NCBI RefSeq assembly: GCF_030272615.1
Contig: NC_081408.1
Span: forward strand, 203,528,191 to 203,588,190
Reading direction: 5' to 3'
DNA length: 60,000 nt
Source: Cryptomeria japonica
Taxonomy: Eukaryota; Streptophyta; Pinopsida; Cupressales; Cupressaceae
Of this stretch, positions 1 through 12,256 are shown in pieces (position 1 is the stretch's first letter; the number at the start of each line of letters is the position of its first letter). Below the pieces are notes generated by a model. That model made no database searches and had not been told where the DNA came from. It saw only the letters and a program-made list of their open reading frames with translations. Position numbers and translations under genes: made by a program.

Positions 1-1670
1 CAGCCCATGTGCCTTCTTCTCATTGTCTCAAAGAGCTAGACAAGGTGATCCATTATCATCTTTCCTATTTATCATCATGGTAGAGGGTATTAGTAGATCT
101 ATTGAGGCTCGATTTCTTCTTAATAAATAGAAGAATATCAAGACACCTCATTCTCCTTGATTGATAATGCACATGTTGTTTATTGATGATACTCTTTTTC
201 TTGGTGAAGTCTAAAACCATTAAGAGGGTCTTGGATGCCTACTATGACATCTCATCTCAGAATATTAATGTATTACAAACTAATTTTTTTTCCAAAATTG
301 TAAACATTCTCTTTCCCCCAAGTTGGCTTTTATCTTGGGGATCTCACATAAATCCCTTCCTTGCAAGTGTTCAGAAATCCCTATACTTGAAATTGGAGAT
401 TCCCATTGGTGATATATCTCTTCCTCAATTTAAAATATGGTGGCTTCATGGAGAGATAATTGACTATCTTTGGTAGGTCACATTCTTACAATTAAATTAT
501 TTTTCGCAACAATCCCAAATTACATTATGTCAGTTTTCCATGTCCCCAAGGATATTTTATTTGAGATCAAGGCAAAGATTAGAGGCTTCCTATGAAAGGG
601 TAACAAAGATGATAAGAAAAAAATCCACTTATTTTGTGGCACAAAATTTTTATTCCTAGAGTTGTACGAGGACCAAAGCTTGTTTACAAAGCATATTCAA
701 AGCATATTCAAATCCTTCCTCTAAATGGGCTTGAATCATATAGTATAAATACTTCAAAAAAGGAGCTCCAAAAAGGATTCTTACAATTTCAAGCCTACTA
801 TCAAGCTCCATGACATGTACTTTCATGATTAATTAGAAGAAATTCACCCTCACATTTCTCTCATGGACAGTTAACAATGGTCATAAAGCCTCTTTTTGGG
901 AGAACTCTTGGAATGTATACAAACCTCTTGATATTTATGGCCTTTATGAAACTAAAACATTTTTAAAAAACTTTTTGGGAGTTAAAGTGACCAATTACTT
1001 TACAATTTCTTACGTAGGTCTGATCAATTTAGTTGAATGAAGGATCTTTAGGAGTTATCACTTACTAGAGGTCAATTGATATACTATCTCATGTTCTTAG
1101 TAAAAGATATTTTCACTTCATCTGATTTGACAATAAGCTACTATGGACTTCCTCAACATATGGTGAGTATATAGCTAAAAAAGGGTATGAGATGCAAATA
1201 AACTAACACCCCATTACTGATTAGAGATCGTTTTTTGTTGTTGAAATAATGTTGTTCTCTCTAAAGGTGGTGGAATCACTTTGTTGAAACTTAAGGATAA
1301 GATCCTTTCAAGCTCAGTACTGTCTCGATTGAATTTAACAACCCCTTTCAATTGTGTCCTATATGGGGAATAGTTAGAAACCATAGATAATTTACTTCTT
1401 CATTTTATTTTTCTTTTAATTGTTGGTCTTGGCTCTTAATAAAAACATGGTTGGTATTCTGTCATTCAGAAGACTCTATTGGATGTCTATGAATCTTAAC
1501 CTAAAATTATTTAAATGTTCTTTCTTCTCTAGTCTTTGGGTAGCTTCTCGCTATCATTATCTAGAATCTATGGTGGGAGAGAATAAAAGGATCTTTAGGA
1601 AGGATTTTAGCTAAGTAGATAGTGTTATTGTTCATATTGAATATGTAGTTTCTAGGGTACCTAAAGCCTA
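1..1670 (+). pseudogene. LINE (L1-like) ORF2 relic: reverse transcriptase to C-terminal zinc-binding region
   Basis: A decayed non-LTR retrotransposon ORF2, entering from the left edge, so its 5' part lies outside the window. Read across frames it keeps the family order: an RQGDPLSSFLFI block near 35-75, the RT active-site box as LFIDDTLFLGE near 172-210, a MSVFHVPKDILFEIKAKIRGFL stretch (cited by position 525-595), an NGHKASFWENSWN block near 875-920, an ETIDNLLLHF zf-RVT block near 1375-1420, and a C-terminal ENKRIFRKDF block near 1580-1615. The catalytic DD is retained, but stops and frameshifts are frequent, so no enzyme can be made. In life the protein would nick target DNA and copy its RNA in place. 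A 3' end, poly-A tail and target duplication were not located. The family call is firm; the right limit is approximate. Confidence 0.85.
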
Positions 1671-3899
1671 CACAGTTAAACGTAAAAAAAATAACTCTTT
1701 CTCCTCTTCCAAGGATATAGATCTTCTCAAATAATGAAATCAAATCTACCTGCCCTTTAAAAGGTGGTCTTTTATTAAATTTATCCAAGAAAGAAGACAA
1801 AAAGAATGTTAGAATGCATTGTTTTGTTAGTTTTGGGTATGTATTGAAAGAGATGTATAGTGGAAGTGTGTGGTTCGGTATGCTCTTCATTTGGATATAT
1901 GTTGTCTTGATTAGATGATATGGGATATTGATTCAAGTTCTTTCCAAAAGTTTAAATATTTCTTACATGGTCTGGAAAATATACTATTATCATTATTGTC
2001 TACTCCAAGGAACTATATTATGATCTGAAATATATGCTTATATCGGATGAGATCTAGATGATCATGTTGTCTATTGCAAAATTATTATGACAACTTGTCT
2101 TTGTATCTCCATATTGTTTAATAATTATTCATGAACAAGATTGTTTCTCTATTGTTGCTATCAGGAGTTTGTGGAGGACTACATTTCTTTCTTCATCTTG
2201 GATTTTCTATAGATCAAATGGTATTATACTTAAGGAGTTGTACCTGTTTGGTGGTGGACTAGCTATTCTTTTTTTGGGCTTGAGTTAAGACATTTTTTTA
2301 TTAAGAAGATCAGTTTGTATTAGCTTATGCATATTGGTCCAAGCATGTGTGCAAATCTTTTTGATCAAGATTGGAAGGTGTGCTGACTTGGTGTGTACCC
2401 ACACATGTCTTGTTTACCTTCCAGATGATTTCTTTTGGGTTGATGCTATGTAGAGGTTCACTTTATTTTTTCCAAGATAGTAAAAATTATTGTGAACTTG
2501 ATTATAATATAAAGGGCAAAAAAATTATGGTTATGGATATGAGAGTGTTTGTATTATTATGGTATAATATGGTATGATGATTGCAATGTGAATATGATAT
2601 GTAGTAGTGGTTTGAAAATTGTGTAGAGCATATAGATGAGTATAAAATTGTGAGCTATTATCCGTATTTTGGTAGATGCTATTTTGAATACAGTTCATTC
2701 TATTATTATTGTATTTGGACAGTTCTTTTGTATCTTGCCCTAGAAAAGTGATCTCTAGTTGTGCACCTTAGCCTACAAATCCAAAGCAATAAGCTCTTTG
2801 TTAGGAAGCCTCGTTTATTATAAATGATTGATATATATTATGATTTAGATTTTCACTATTGTTTTTCCCACTTTTGATTTTCCATGTAAAAAGCTTGGTT
2901 CTTATATGGATGCTTTTGATGAATCAGTTGTTTACTTTTATGCATAACTGTTTGGTTGAATATTATTATTCAAGTAACTAAAAAATATCAAGTATTTTGT
3001 ATATGGTGATTCAAACCTCCCCTCACCCTCCCTGCTCTCAACATCTAGTAGTGTTCAATAGATTAGTAGTGGGAGAGTCATGGATAGTTATTCTTTAGTG
3101 GATGGTACTTGTGATGAAGCTCACTATTGACAAGTGGTGAGAGCCAGGTGTTGCATATGGCAGGATGTCAATTATAGGTGAGTTATTCCTTAGTGATTTG
3201 GAGAGTTTCTACGTGAAACTTGTCATGGAAATGACAACTTATTTCTTTTAATAATAGTTACCTTTTGAGAATATGAGTTGGTATTTAAAACCATAGGTTC
3301 TCTCCACTTGTGTTGAGCTCTATAAATATGTGGCTTCTTTATGTATTTTGTACGATAGGTTGGATATCTTCTAAAAAATTAATTTGTGCTAAAAATTATC
3401 GAGTTGTTTGTTGTTATAATTAATCCCAAAGAGAAAACACTTATTGAATTCTATTATAAATGTTGGTTGTTGTTGATAATACAATTAAGTCTAGCTTTCA
3501 GAGTGTGGGCTTCTTTTTGAAAGGGTTTGTGTAGCACCTTATTTTGCACATAGCTAATCCAACTGCAATTTATCTCATGTTTTTATTCAATAGATGATTA
3601 GATATATCATGGAATTATAAATGAGATTATGGTATGTCAATACTCTTGATATTTCATAGTAAACATGACTAAAATTGATAGAAAATAATAAAAAATTATT
3701 ATTGTGGTCTAACTATTATTTTGAATATTCTATGTATAGGAAAGTAACATGGATTAAAGGAGAAATACTTATTTCAAAAAAATTTCCTCCATATGAATTT
3801 ATAAGTTTAACTATTGTTTACTTAGAAAGAAATGGGATTTTACTATTGGATATAGATGTGTTTATGAGATTTATTATTGTAGGTCCTTAATGAGTTTTT
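1671..3899. other. Unassigned intergenic DNA
   Basis: No gene or RT/gag motif recognised. Reading frames are short. Around 3290-3350 there is a TATAAATA-like box (CTCTATAAATATG near 3308) followed by sequence that resembles the U3/R part of a plant LTR promoter, but no partner LTR, primer-binding site or polypurine tract was found, so this is only a hint. Confidence 0.4.
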
Positions 3900-4215
3900 T
3901 TGAGTCAATTACCATGTTTTATTTATGAGAATAGACCCCCGAGGTCTATACCTTTGAGGGAAGGGGGAGGTGGCTATTGGACATGCAATAATGGCCCTAG
4001 GAATTGATTCTAATATCCAAAAATCCTCATTAATATGAGCGATAAATTTAGAGGATTGATGAGTTGAGGGTACCAACCTCACCTCCCCATACCTCATTTA
4101 TGAGAGAAGAGTTGGGGGAATGCGGTGTCTTAATTGTCGTCCCCTCTTAAATGAGGAAAAGACCTCATGGAGGAGAGTATGGGAAGGTGACAAGTGTCAC
4201 CACACCATCCAAGTA
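3900..4215. other. GC-richer patch, possibly an old LTR fragment
   Basis: This patch is richer in G and C than its surroundings. It contains GGTGTCTTAATTGT, which recurs near 14740 inside the putative solo LTR at 10858-16010, both followed by a CTCTTAAATGAGG-like or TTCATTTAAAAAG stretch. It could be a fragment of the same LTR family. No terminal repeats or coding motifs were seen. Confidence 0.25.
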
Positions 4216-7200
4216 TGTCAAGTTAATTTTCTTTATATTGAGTTTGTGAAGAAATAATGAGTGTTACCCACTTCTCTTTTTTGGAGAACACTTGTTGAGT
4301 ATGAAAGTAAAAAGAAATAGTGAGGATAAAGAAGGAACCCTTGTATATGAAGATGGATATCAAATGCATAGATTTAGAGAGATAAGTTTCCCTATATCTC
4401 CTAATCCTTTCAGTTATTTGTTGCAATATTTAGGTTTGTTTGTAGGGTATATTGTTGAGTATAATAAGTGGAAAATCTATTTAGGTGGTGTTTTTATGAG
4501 AATAGTATTTTTAGGACTATAGAAAGCTTGTAGTTTATGAGATTAATCTTGTTATTATGCTATACTTAATCCTTTGATCGTGATTTTGGACCTATATGAA
4601 ATTCTTGCTCGGGGGTATGACTAGAGCCCACGAGGCTTCATGATGCCATTAAGGTTGGGAGGAGAGCAAGACTAGATTTTGTGTTTTTCCATTAACTTTC
4701 CTCATTCAAGATCATACAAGTAATTTTGAATAAAGCTTGAGAGTCTCGTTATTGATAGGAGACCAAGTTTCTTCACTATTCTCTTCTATTGCATGGATGA
4801 GGATCTCATTGTTGCTTTTCTTAAGATAATAGCTGGAAAATAATTCTATTATTCTTGTATAATAGAGAAAGTAAACTATGTAAGCTCCTATATTTAATGT
4901 CAAGAGAAATCTGTATTTTGCGTTGTGAACAAGTTTACCACTCGTGCACATTCTCTTATTTAATTTACTCAAATATCTCTTTTTCATGCCATGGATGCAT
5001 AGTCTCAGTAAATAACCAAGTGCTGAACATTGACATGTAAATAATGAAGCTTTGTTAAACGCGTAAATTAGCATGAAATAATGTCGTGGAAAACATATAT
5101 ATAGATTTATTTCATTATGATAACATCTTCCAAATGTGGGTTAAAGTAAGTATTACTCTGGTTGTGTGGCTTGCACATACTTCTGAAAAATGCTCTAAGT
5201 ATGTGAATTCCCTTTTGAATAGAAATGTGTGGGTAATCTGGGAAATGAAAGTGAAGGAACTCACACCCAGGTTTGAGCATCATAGTTGTGATACTGAACA
5301 TTAGAACGCTCTTCATTTCTTGTTAAATTGAGTTCTTAAATGCTCTTTTAAACATATGAAATTTAAGATACTGACAATTACAAAAGCACGGATTTCTTAT
5401 CTTAATTTTATGGTCAACGCATCAGCTCTTACATATTTAAACTGATGTCTTGGTAGCAACCATAACAAAAGAAGAGAGAGGTCTTTAGTTAAAATCTCGT
5501 TACTTTGTACTTTGTTCACACCTTACTTATTTAAATATAAAGCATGACAAATTTGTCGCTAAACAAATGAAAGAAAAAAAACTCAGTGAGAGAGGGGAAA
5601 GGTCGAACAATTTATTAATATATTGACTAAACTTAATATTCCCGTAAGAGAGTAATCTACTCCAAAAGCTATGGGAATTTATTCAACTGGACAAACTCAG
5701 TTCCGTAAAATCTCAATAGATTATGAAATTTCGAAGGTACGTATAGCTCTTATTAAAATAGATATAAATAAATAGATAAAATACTGTGCTTCTTGTATAA
5801 AATTGTGAAAAAGAATGTAATATGTTTAACATACTTTGAGATTCAGCTCACCACTCACTATGAAAAAGAAGAAAATTAGTATGGCAACCTATTGTAATTT
5901 TAAAGCTTCACCGCAACTTGCATTCATTCAATCCTTTCTTAGGAAATTATGTAACTAAATTTGTTGGGAACCTCAACAATAACTTTTAACACCTTTCAGA
6001 AGTGGTGGCTCCATCGTCTAGGGATTACTTAACTCTATTTAAGGCAGATGCAGCCTGTTGTTTGGTGCGCCATTTGGACTCTGTAAGGATTGTCATCCCT
6101 ATGACCAAGTAAATAAAAATAGAACAAGGAAGTTGGTTAACAGAGAGTAAATAAAAGTTCACCAATTCCATTCTGATTCTGCTGCAGGTGCTCACAAGTG
6201 GCCAGGCGAAATGTTGTTCTAAGGTAGCCACTTAGGTAAAGATGCCCTTTCAGATAATCTGCTATCATTTTAATGTACTATTATCATTGCGCCAAACTTG
6301 CAGTTAAGACTTGACTCTCCAGCAGCTGTGACGATATGGTCAACAAAAAAATAAATGATAGAGGGGAGAGAGTTAGATAAACCAAACTTTAAAAACATCG
6401 AACTCTTGTCTTGTAAGTAGAAGGACAATACATTAGTCAAAAGAGTAATAGCAACTAAGACTGGTTTATTTATTTATGAGTGTAATAGCAACTCTTAGGT
6501 ATGCACAAATGAACTTTTCTGAATTCTGTTTGTTATATGAAGTCTAAAGGTCATAAGATCATTCGACTTTCTCAAACTATTCATTTCACAACTGAATGTG
6601 ATTGTATAAATGACTGAGTGCAGTCATATATATTGTATGATTTGAATATTCGTTAATAGATGATTTCCCTGCTTGAGAGTGAACCACTGTAAATCATGTC
6701 TCGTGTCTAATGTCTCGTGTCTCATTCTTTAATTCTATTTTTCTTTTATTATCCCATGTTATTTCTCTGCTCCATTTAAACTAACATATTCAACCATTAC
6801 CTCACACCTTACTGCTATGACCGACCTATCGCGTCCGCGGCATGAAGTCAATCAGGGTATTAAAAAAATCGTAGTTATTATATTTCGTAGATGGATGGTG
6901 GATAAATAATGAGATAGATAGTTGCCTGCACGCATGTAAATCATGCTCCTCCACCATTTCAATTCACACCCTATCCTAGTACGTTATAATTCTTTTTGTC
7001 TTTATTGCTTCTTTTATTCTGCCTTTGAGATCATTGATGTCATTAACTATCTCATCACCACAATTTATGTAGGCATATAAATGACAAGGGGCATGAAGAC
7101 TAATCTGTGTAAGGGAACTGTGTTGATTAGATAACAAAGCTGTTAGCATTTTAAGTATTCGGCAATTAGCATCGTCATGATATAAATCACTAATGATAAA

Positions 7201-8588
7201 TAGAAATAATAATAGTAATTATTTCGTGGTGAAATTCGAGTTTCCATTTGAATTGTAGACCCAATAGCTTGCTAGGATACCTATCGCTGCACTCTCATCC
7301 GTGTAAACAAAAACGTGAGAATTCTAAAAATTAACCTACCACAATGATATTATCCAAGGAAAAGTAAATCACTGATATCGTCTCGCCTGATACAAAATCG
7401 CCTTACTATAGAAATAATAAAGTGGTTGGATAGCCTGTACTTATCACATGATTGTCTGTGAAAGTCTGCCCTCTGTCAAATTCTGTCCTCCATGAGTATG
7501 AAATGGACTGTTTTCGTTAATAATAATAAATCCACTCTACGCATTGGTTTGCTGTTCTTTTTCCTCTATTAACAAAATAATACCATGGATAATAAGTGTG
7601 GCTGGTTAAGAAATATGGGGATCCGACTATGACAAAATATAGGGAGTGAAAGCAATGATTGTCAAGGGAGATTGCTGTCCACACTTACAATAATTAGACA
7701 AAGGAATATCAGTTTTGGCCACAACACTCAAATTAATATCAGATATAACATTACAATTGATATGCAAACTTTGAATAATCAGAATGTAATACGAACGTTG
7801 TCAATTTTAATAGAAATGTGAATAACATCATTATGGGAATAATGACATGGTGTATAGTAATATTTTGATTATTCTTGTCAGGTATAGATCAGTTATATAT
7901 TTAATAGCACAACCCAAATTATTAACATTTATTTTTTTTATACGCGATAGATGAGATAACAATGGTTAGTATTTGTTAGTTAAATATAGCCACGTTAAAT
8001 CGGGCATTGTATTTCATATATGTGTGTAATAAAACGAGAAAGAGATCTCTATAATACAATTATCATACATACACCAGCGTTTCTAATGACGTTTTTAAAA
8101 GAGATGGATAAGAGATGTTATCTTGAGAAAGTGAAAGAGGTTTTCAGACTATCAGTCTATGAGTTGAGAGTTACACCAATTAGACTATTTAACAAAATTG
8201 CCATGTTATACTCCAATAATTTATATACATTTCAATATTGTATGAATCATATATATATGACATGCATTAGGAAATAAAAATTGATTAATAGAAAATATTG
8301 AATGCTTAATATGATCACAAGTTCATCCCAAGAGTCAATAACCAAAACATTATTAAAGGCTCCTTTATAATATGCACGTATTGTAAACCTATGGATGTAA
8401 TGCTCATAGCGAAAGGGTGGATGGCAGATATGGTCACTCTCGTCTTAGTGAGTTAGTATACGAGCTTGTTGTCTACTCAAGATTTAGCACTTAGGATTCA
8501 AGTAGAAATCATTTTGATGTTGAATTAGAACTATACTAATCAACTGATGTGTCAAAAAAAAATTTATTCATGTTTTCATGTTAATAAA
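4216..8588. other. Unassigned intergenic DNA
   Basis: I found no supportable gene. Open frames here are below 125 codons, show no family motif, and none forms a convincing exon series. A short 14 bp direct doublet (ATGTCTCGTGTCTA then ATGTCTCGTGTCTC) lies near 6697-6724. This is the longest stretch of the window without a recognisable mobile element; it may be very old repeats or true low-copy DNA. Confidence 0.4.
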
Positions 8589-8783
8589 TGTTAGCAAAAT
8601 TTAGGGCATGGTAGTTTTTCCATGTAACTCTAGTGTTATTAGTTTATTTGTTTAAATCTGAGTTTGTATGTGTTTATCTAATTTATAGTAATTAAAGGGT
8701 TGATAGTTAATTTTTTCTACATTCACTCTCTTGTTAGATTTAGCATTTAGAAGCATTATTCCACACTTTGTATCCTTTCATTT
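8589..8783 (+). repeat. Probable 5' LTR of the deleted Copia element
   Basis: It begins TGTTAGCAAAATT and lies just upstream of a degenerate primer-binding site. A clearly related stretch occurs at about 28800-28960, which supports a real repeat. Similarity to the short 3' LTR stub at 10794-10857 is weak, so the boundaries are approximate. Confidence 0.45.
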
Positions 8784-8800
8784 CATATCAGAGTTTGGAT
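8784..8800 (+). promoter_or_regulatory. Degenerate tRNA-Met primer-binding site
   Basis: CATATCAGAGTTTGG differs slightly from the canonical TGGTATCAGAGC that pairs with initiator tRNA-Met in plant Copia elements. It sits between the LTR and the gag start at 8901. Confidence 0.5.
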
Positions 8801-8900
8801 AGTTTTGTTCTTATTGTTGGGTTGAAAGGTTTTTTATGTTGAACCATTTTTAGTAGGAATTTTGTAGAGGAAGATTTTATAACTTTGATGTAGCATTGAT

Positions 8901-10730
8901 ATGGCAAATACATCAAGCCGATTAGAGATGGAGAGGTTTAATGGTAAAAATTGTGAGTTGTGGAAACTCAAAATAGGACATACTAGTAGATAGAGATCTA
9001 CAGGTGATGGTAACTTCAATGAAACCCAAAACTATACTACAAAATATATGGAATACAATGGATTGAAAGGCCAAGGTTTTGACAAGTCTCTATCTAGCTA
9101 ATTCTATGCTCCTAAATGTCCATGAAGAGAAAATTGTAGCTAAGATTTGGAAGAATCTTGGTGATAGTTATTAGGGGAAATCCTTGGTAAATAAGTTATT
9201 TATAAGAAATAAGTTGTATTCTCTAAGGATGGAGGAAGGAGGATCCATTGAATATTACATGATTTCGCTCAACATGTTTGTTGCCCAACTAGGTTTTATC
9301 AATATCAAGATAGATGATCAAGAAAAATGCATGCTTCTATTATGTTATTTGTCAGACTCATGGGATCACTTTGTGATTATCATTGGAAGCACAAAAACCC
9401 CATTCAAGATGAAGGATTTGGTTGAATCATTATTATAATGAGAAATGGGAAGGAAAATTTAGAGATGATTAAGGAGGCCCTTGTTGGTCATGGCAAAATG
9501 ATGCAGAGAGGCAAGAAGGAGGAGAAGAAGCATAAAGTGAAGTCTTCAAGGAGATCTTTAAGTCTCCTCGTAAGAAGTCCAAGGTGAAATGTTCAAAGTG
9601 TCACAAATCTGGTTATGTCCAAAAATAGTGCATTGAGGATTATAATAAAAAGCAAGGTAAAGAGAACCATGATTTTATGTTGAATAAATATTTGTATGGT
9701 TTGAAAAAATCTCCTACAATGTGGTATCAAAAGTTTGACACCTATGTGTTGTGTTTGAGATTTTTAAGATCTAAATTTGAGCATTGTGTGTATTATAAAT
9801 TTAAAAATTGTCACATTCTCATCATAGTCATGTATGTGGATGATATGTTGTTTATCGGGAGTTGTAAAAGAATTATTTCAAATTTTAAGTCTTAATTAGT
9901 AGAATAGTTTGAGATAAAAGATCTAAATATTTGGATTAGCTAGAGTATGAATGCTAACTTTGTGTTAGAGAGATTCAGTATGATGGCTTGCATATAGTTA
10001 GTTGTTCTAGTGTTCTAGGTGATGATGATTTATATGAATGATTTTCCAAAATCTCCTACAAAGATGGAGGACATGTCTAGAGTGCATTATATGAGTGTTG
10101 TGGGAAGCTTGATGTATGCTATGGTTTGTACTAAAATAGACATTTCCTAGTTAGTGGGAGTCCTTAGTTGGTTTATGGCTAATCCTTGTAGGGTGCACTA
10201 TGATGAGGTTAAGAGAGTATTTAAGTATTTGAGAGGTACTGTTGAGTATTCCTTTTCTTATCATGATTATCCTACTAGATTATGACATTCAATTTACATA
10301 CGTAGGGTATGAGGATTCAAATAAGGAAGGTGACATTGATAGTAGGAGATCTACTAGTGGATATATTTTCACGCTGTTTGGTAGTACTATTAATTGGATG
10401 AGTAAGAAATTAGTTGTAGTTTCTTTGTCCACTATAGAAGTAAAGTACATGGTAGCTACTCATGCTTGTAAAATTCCATTTGGCTTAAGAGATTATATCG
10501 TGATATTGGTTTTGATGCAATTCAAATTACAATTCGTTGTGACAGCTCGAATGCTAGTTGTTAAGTGAATGATCCTACACTCCATGCTTGAACAAAGCAC
10601 ATTGATTTCCAGTTTCACTTTGTTCATGATATGGTGAAAGATAGATAGGTGAAGATGGAAAACATTGATACTTTGGTGAATGTTGCAAATGCACTAATAA
10701 ATCTAGTGAGCATTTAGAAGTTTAGATAGT
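8901..10730 (+). pseudogene. Copia gag-pol pseudogene with large internal deletion
   Basis: Gag starts at the ATG at 8901 with MANTSSRLEMERFNGKN, the usual Copia gag opening before an LW-K motif. The best-kept frame, 9184-9438, matches the UBN2-type gag region (KLFIRNKLYSLRMEEG and a following LLLCYLSDSWDHF). A zinc knuckle follows as CSKCHKSGYVQK-stop-C, with the histidine changed to tyrosine and a nonsense codon before the last cysteine. RT then appears abruptly from about 9677 with YLYGLKKSPTMWYQKF and the active-site box MYVDDML (about 9831-9850). RNase H remnants include an STIEVKYM block near 10420 and a KHIDFQFHFVHDMV block near 10598-10640. No protease or integrase was found. It is non-functional: several stops and frameshifts besides the deletion. 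Confidence 0.8.
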
Positions 10731-11315
10731 CTACCAATTATATGGGCCTTGGGGTCTTGACTAGATTAAAAAGTCTTTGACAAGTGAAAAATGTTGGGAT
10801 TAAGGTGTCATAACCTTAGAGTCCAAACATGTTTATTTTAATTATTTATTTTATTTTTGTCATGTCCCCTCCTGAATGGTTATATATAATCTAAACAAAG
10901 CAATTATTATTATTAATTAATATAATAGTTACACACAAATGATTATTTGAAATTATTAAATATTTTTTTTTTAATTAATATTCATATATCGATAATAATA
11001 TTCTTGAAATATTTAAATTAATATTATATTACACATTTAGAGTGGTGAAGGAAGTAATAACAATTAAAGATAGATTCATTATGTAGCGATCATATTAGTG
11101 GTTAGCATTAATCAATATTAATCGTATATATTCCAGACTGATGTGCAATATTGGGACTATTAAGTACAACTATCCACCTACATGCTGATAGAATAGTATG
11201 AAGGTTGAATAAATTATTAGAAGGCACATATGATACGATTCATACAAAAACTCAATTAATATATAGTGATTGAAATGCAAGGCAAGTTAGCGATTATTCA
11301 TTACGATGCAGTTAC

Positions 11316-11562
11316 TGTAAAGAATAGAATAAGCAGAAAAAATGATAATAAAAATAGAATAAAGCAATAATAGGAGACAATGCACGATTTATGGTCGTTC
11401 GAAAAATTTGCCTACATCCACATTCAAAGTAGGGAATAATTTCATTAATCAATTCTATTTAGATGGCATGTACTCATCTACTTATACAATCATATTCAGC
11501 TATCAAGTGAAGAGTCTGGGAAGATGCATAGTCATGCAACCGTTGGGCTTCACATCCCAACA
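11316..11562 (-). repeat. Left (3') LTR of the cargo-bearing element
   Basis: 247 bp, TGTAAAGAATAGAAT to TTCACATCCCAACA on the + strand. It pairs with 14302-14533, with scattered substitutions and one extra stretch of about a dozen bases near its right end. Confidence 0.9.
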
Positions 11563-11571
11563 ATATCCCCC
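11563..11571 (-). promoter_or_regulatory. Polypurine tract
   Basis: On the - strand GGGGGATAT directly precedes the 3' LTR start TGTTGGGATG, as expected for the plus-strand primer. Confidence 0.75.
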
Positions 11572-11626
11572 GTGAAGACCAACCGGCACAACCATGAACA
11601 GTGACACCCGACTTCCATTTCGAAAC

Positions 11627-12256
11627 TCACATTACTACTAGCCCGCAAGAATTTAACTTTGCAAACTCTTGTTCATGTACATTGCGGGTAAGCCTTCTCC
11701 AAAACAAATCAGACTCCTCAAAGTCTAACAGCCAAACATCTTCACTTAAAACTTTCTCAGACTCAAATGCACCCATAAATTCATAACCTGAAATACTGCT
11801 ATCTACAGATGCAAAATACACTCTATCAACGTCTCCTGCTCCTGTGCTTCCCCATAACAGAAAATCAAAAGGCGTGCCATCATTCCCAAATACCATGAGA
11901 TTTACCTCACTTTGAAGAAAGACAACAACATGAAAACTACGCTTTAGTATTTGATGATCCTCTCTTTGAGCCATCGGGGCTACCTCCCACTCTAACAACA
12001 TAGCCCTGAAGCAAGTATCATACAGTGCCTCAATGTCCAAAACCAAGCACTTATCTGCATTAGAAACCTTGGGCGATACAAAGACATAAAAAAATGGCAT
12101 CATTCTATCAAACATTTGGCATGCAATGCCAATTTCTCCCAATTCACCATCATGTAGAGCAAGATACTCTTTGAAGAGAGCTTCGAGTGCACACTCCACC
12201 TGAAATGATACACTACATTCCAAGGCAATCATTACAAGAAATAGATTGTCAGCCAA
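11627..12256 (-). pseudogene. Unidentified 209-codon open frame in the captured cargo
   Basis: An uninterrupted frame of 209 codons, offset from the kinase frame by a shift near 12250. It has a balanced, acidic composition (CALEALFKEYLALHDGELGE, FYVFVSPKVSNADKCLVLDI) with no transmembrane segment or low-complexity run. I recognise no domain. It ends about 65 bp before the 3' LTR. Its length and composition are unlike chance frames in this AT-rich window, so it was probably protein-coding at its origin. Whether it was part of the same source gene as the kinase piece cannot be told by eye. Confidence 0.45.

Larger units (their letters stand above)
8589..10857 (+). mobile_element. Internally deleted Copia retrotransposon
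   Basis: A degenerate Copia element on the + strand: probable 5' LTR (8589-8783), degraded tRNA-Met primer-binding site near 8785, gag from 8901, then a direct jump from the zinc knuckle (about 9595-9640) to mid-RT (about 9677), then RNase H to about 10730 and the start of a 3' LTR (TGTTGGGATTAAGG at about 10794). Protease, integrase and the first half of RT are missing. The 3' LTR runs only to about 10857, where another repeat begins. Target duplications could not be matched. Confidence 0.7.

Noticed and set aside
183-476. 97-codon open frame as a separate small gene
   Set aside because: It is a stretch of the LINE ORF2 relic, just after the F-DD active-site box.
4712-5074. 120-codon - strand frame as a gene
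   Set aside because: Composition is typical of AT-rich non-coding DNA, with overlapping frames on the other strand and no domain.
6025-6231. 68-codon - strand frame and a possible splice acceptor (CTGCTGCAG near 6180)
   Set aside because: No neighbouring exon or recognisable protein on either strand.
8020-8277. 85-codon open frame as a hypothetical protein
   Set aside because: No family motif, no splice context and AT-rich composition; consistent with chance.
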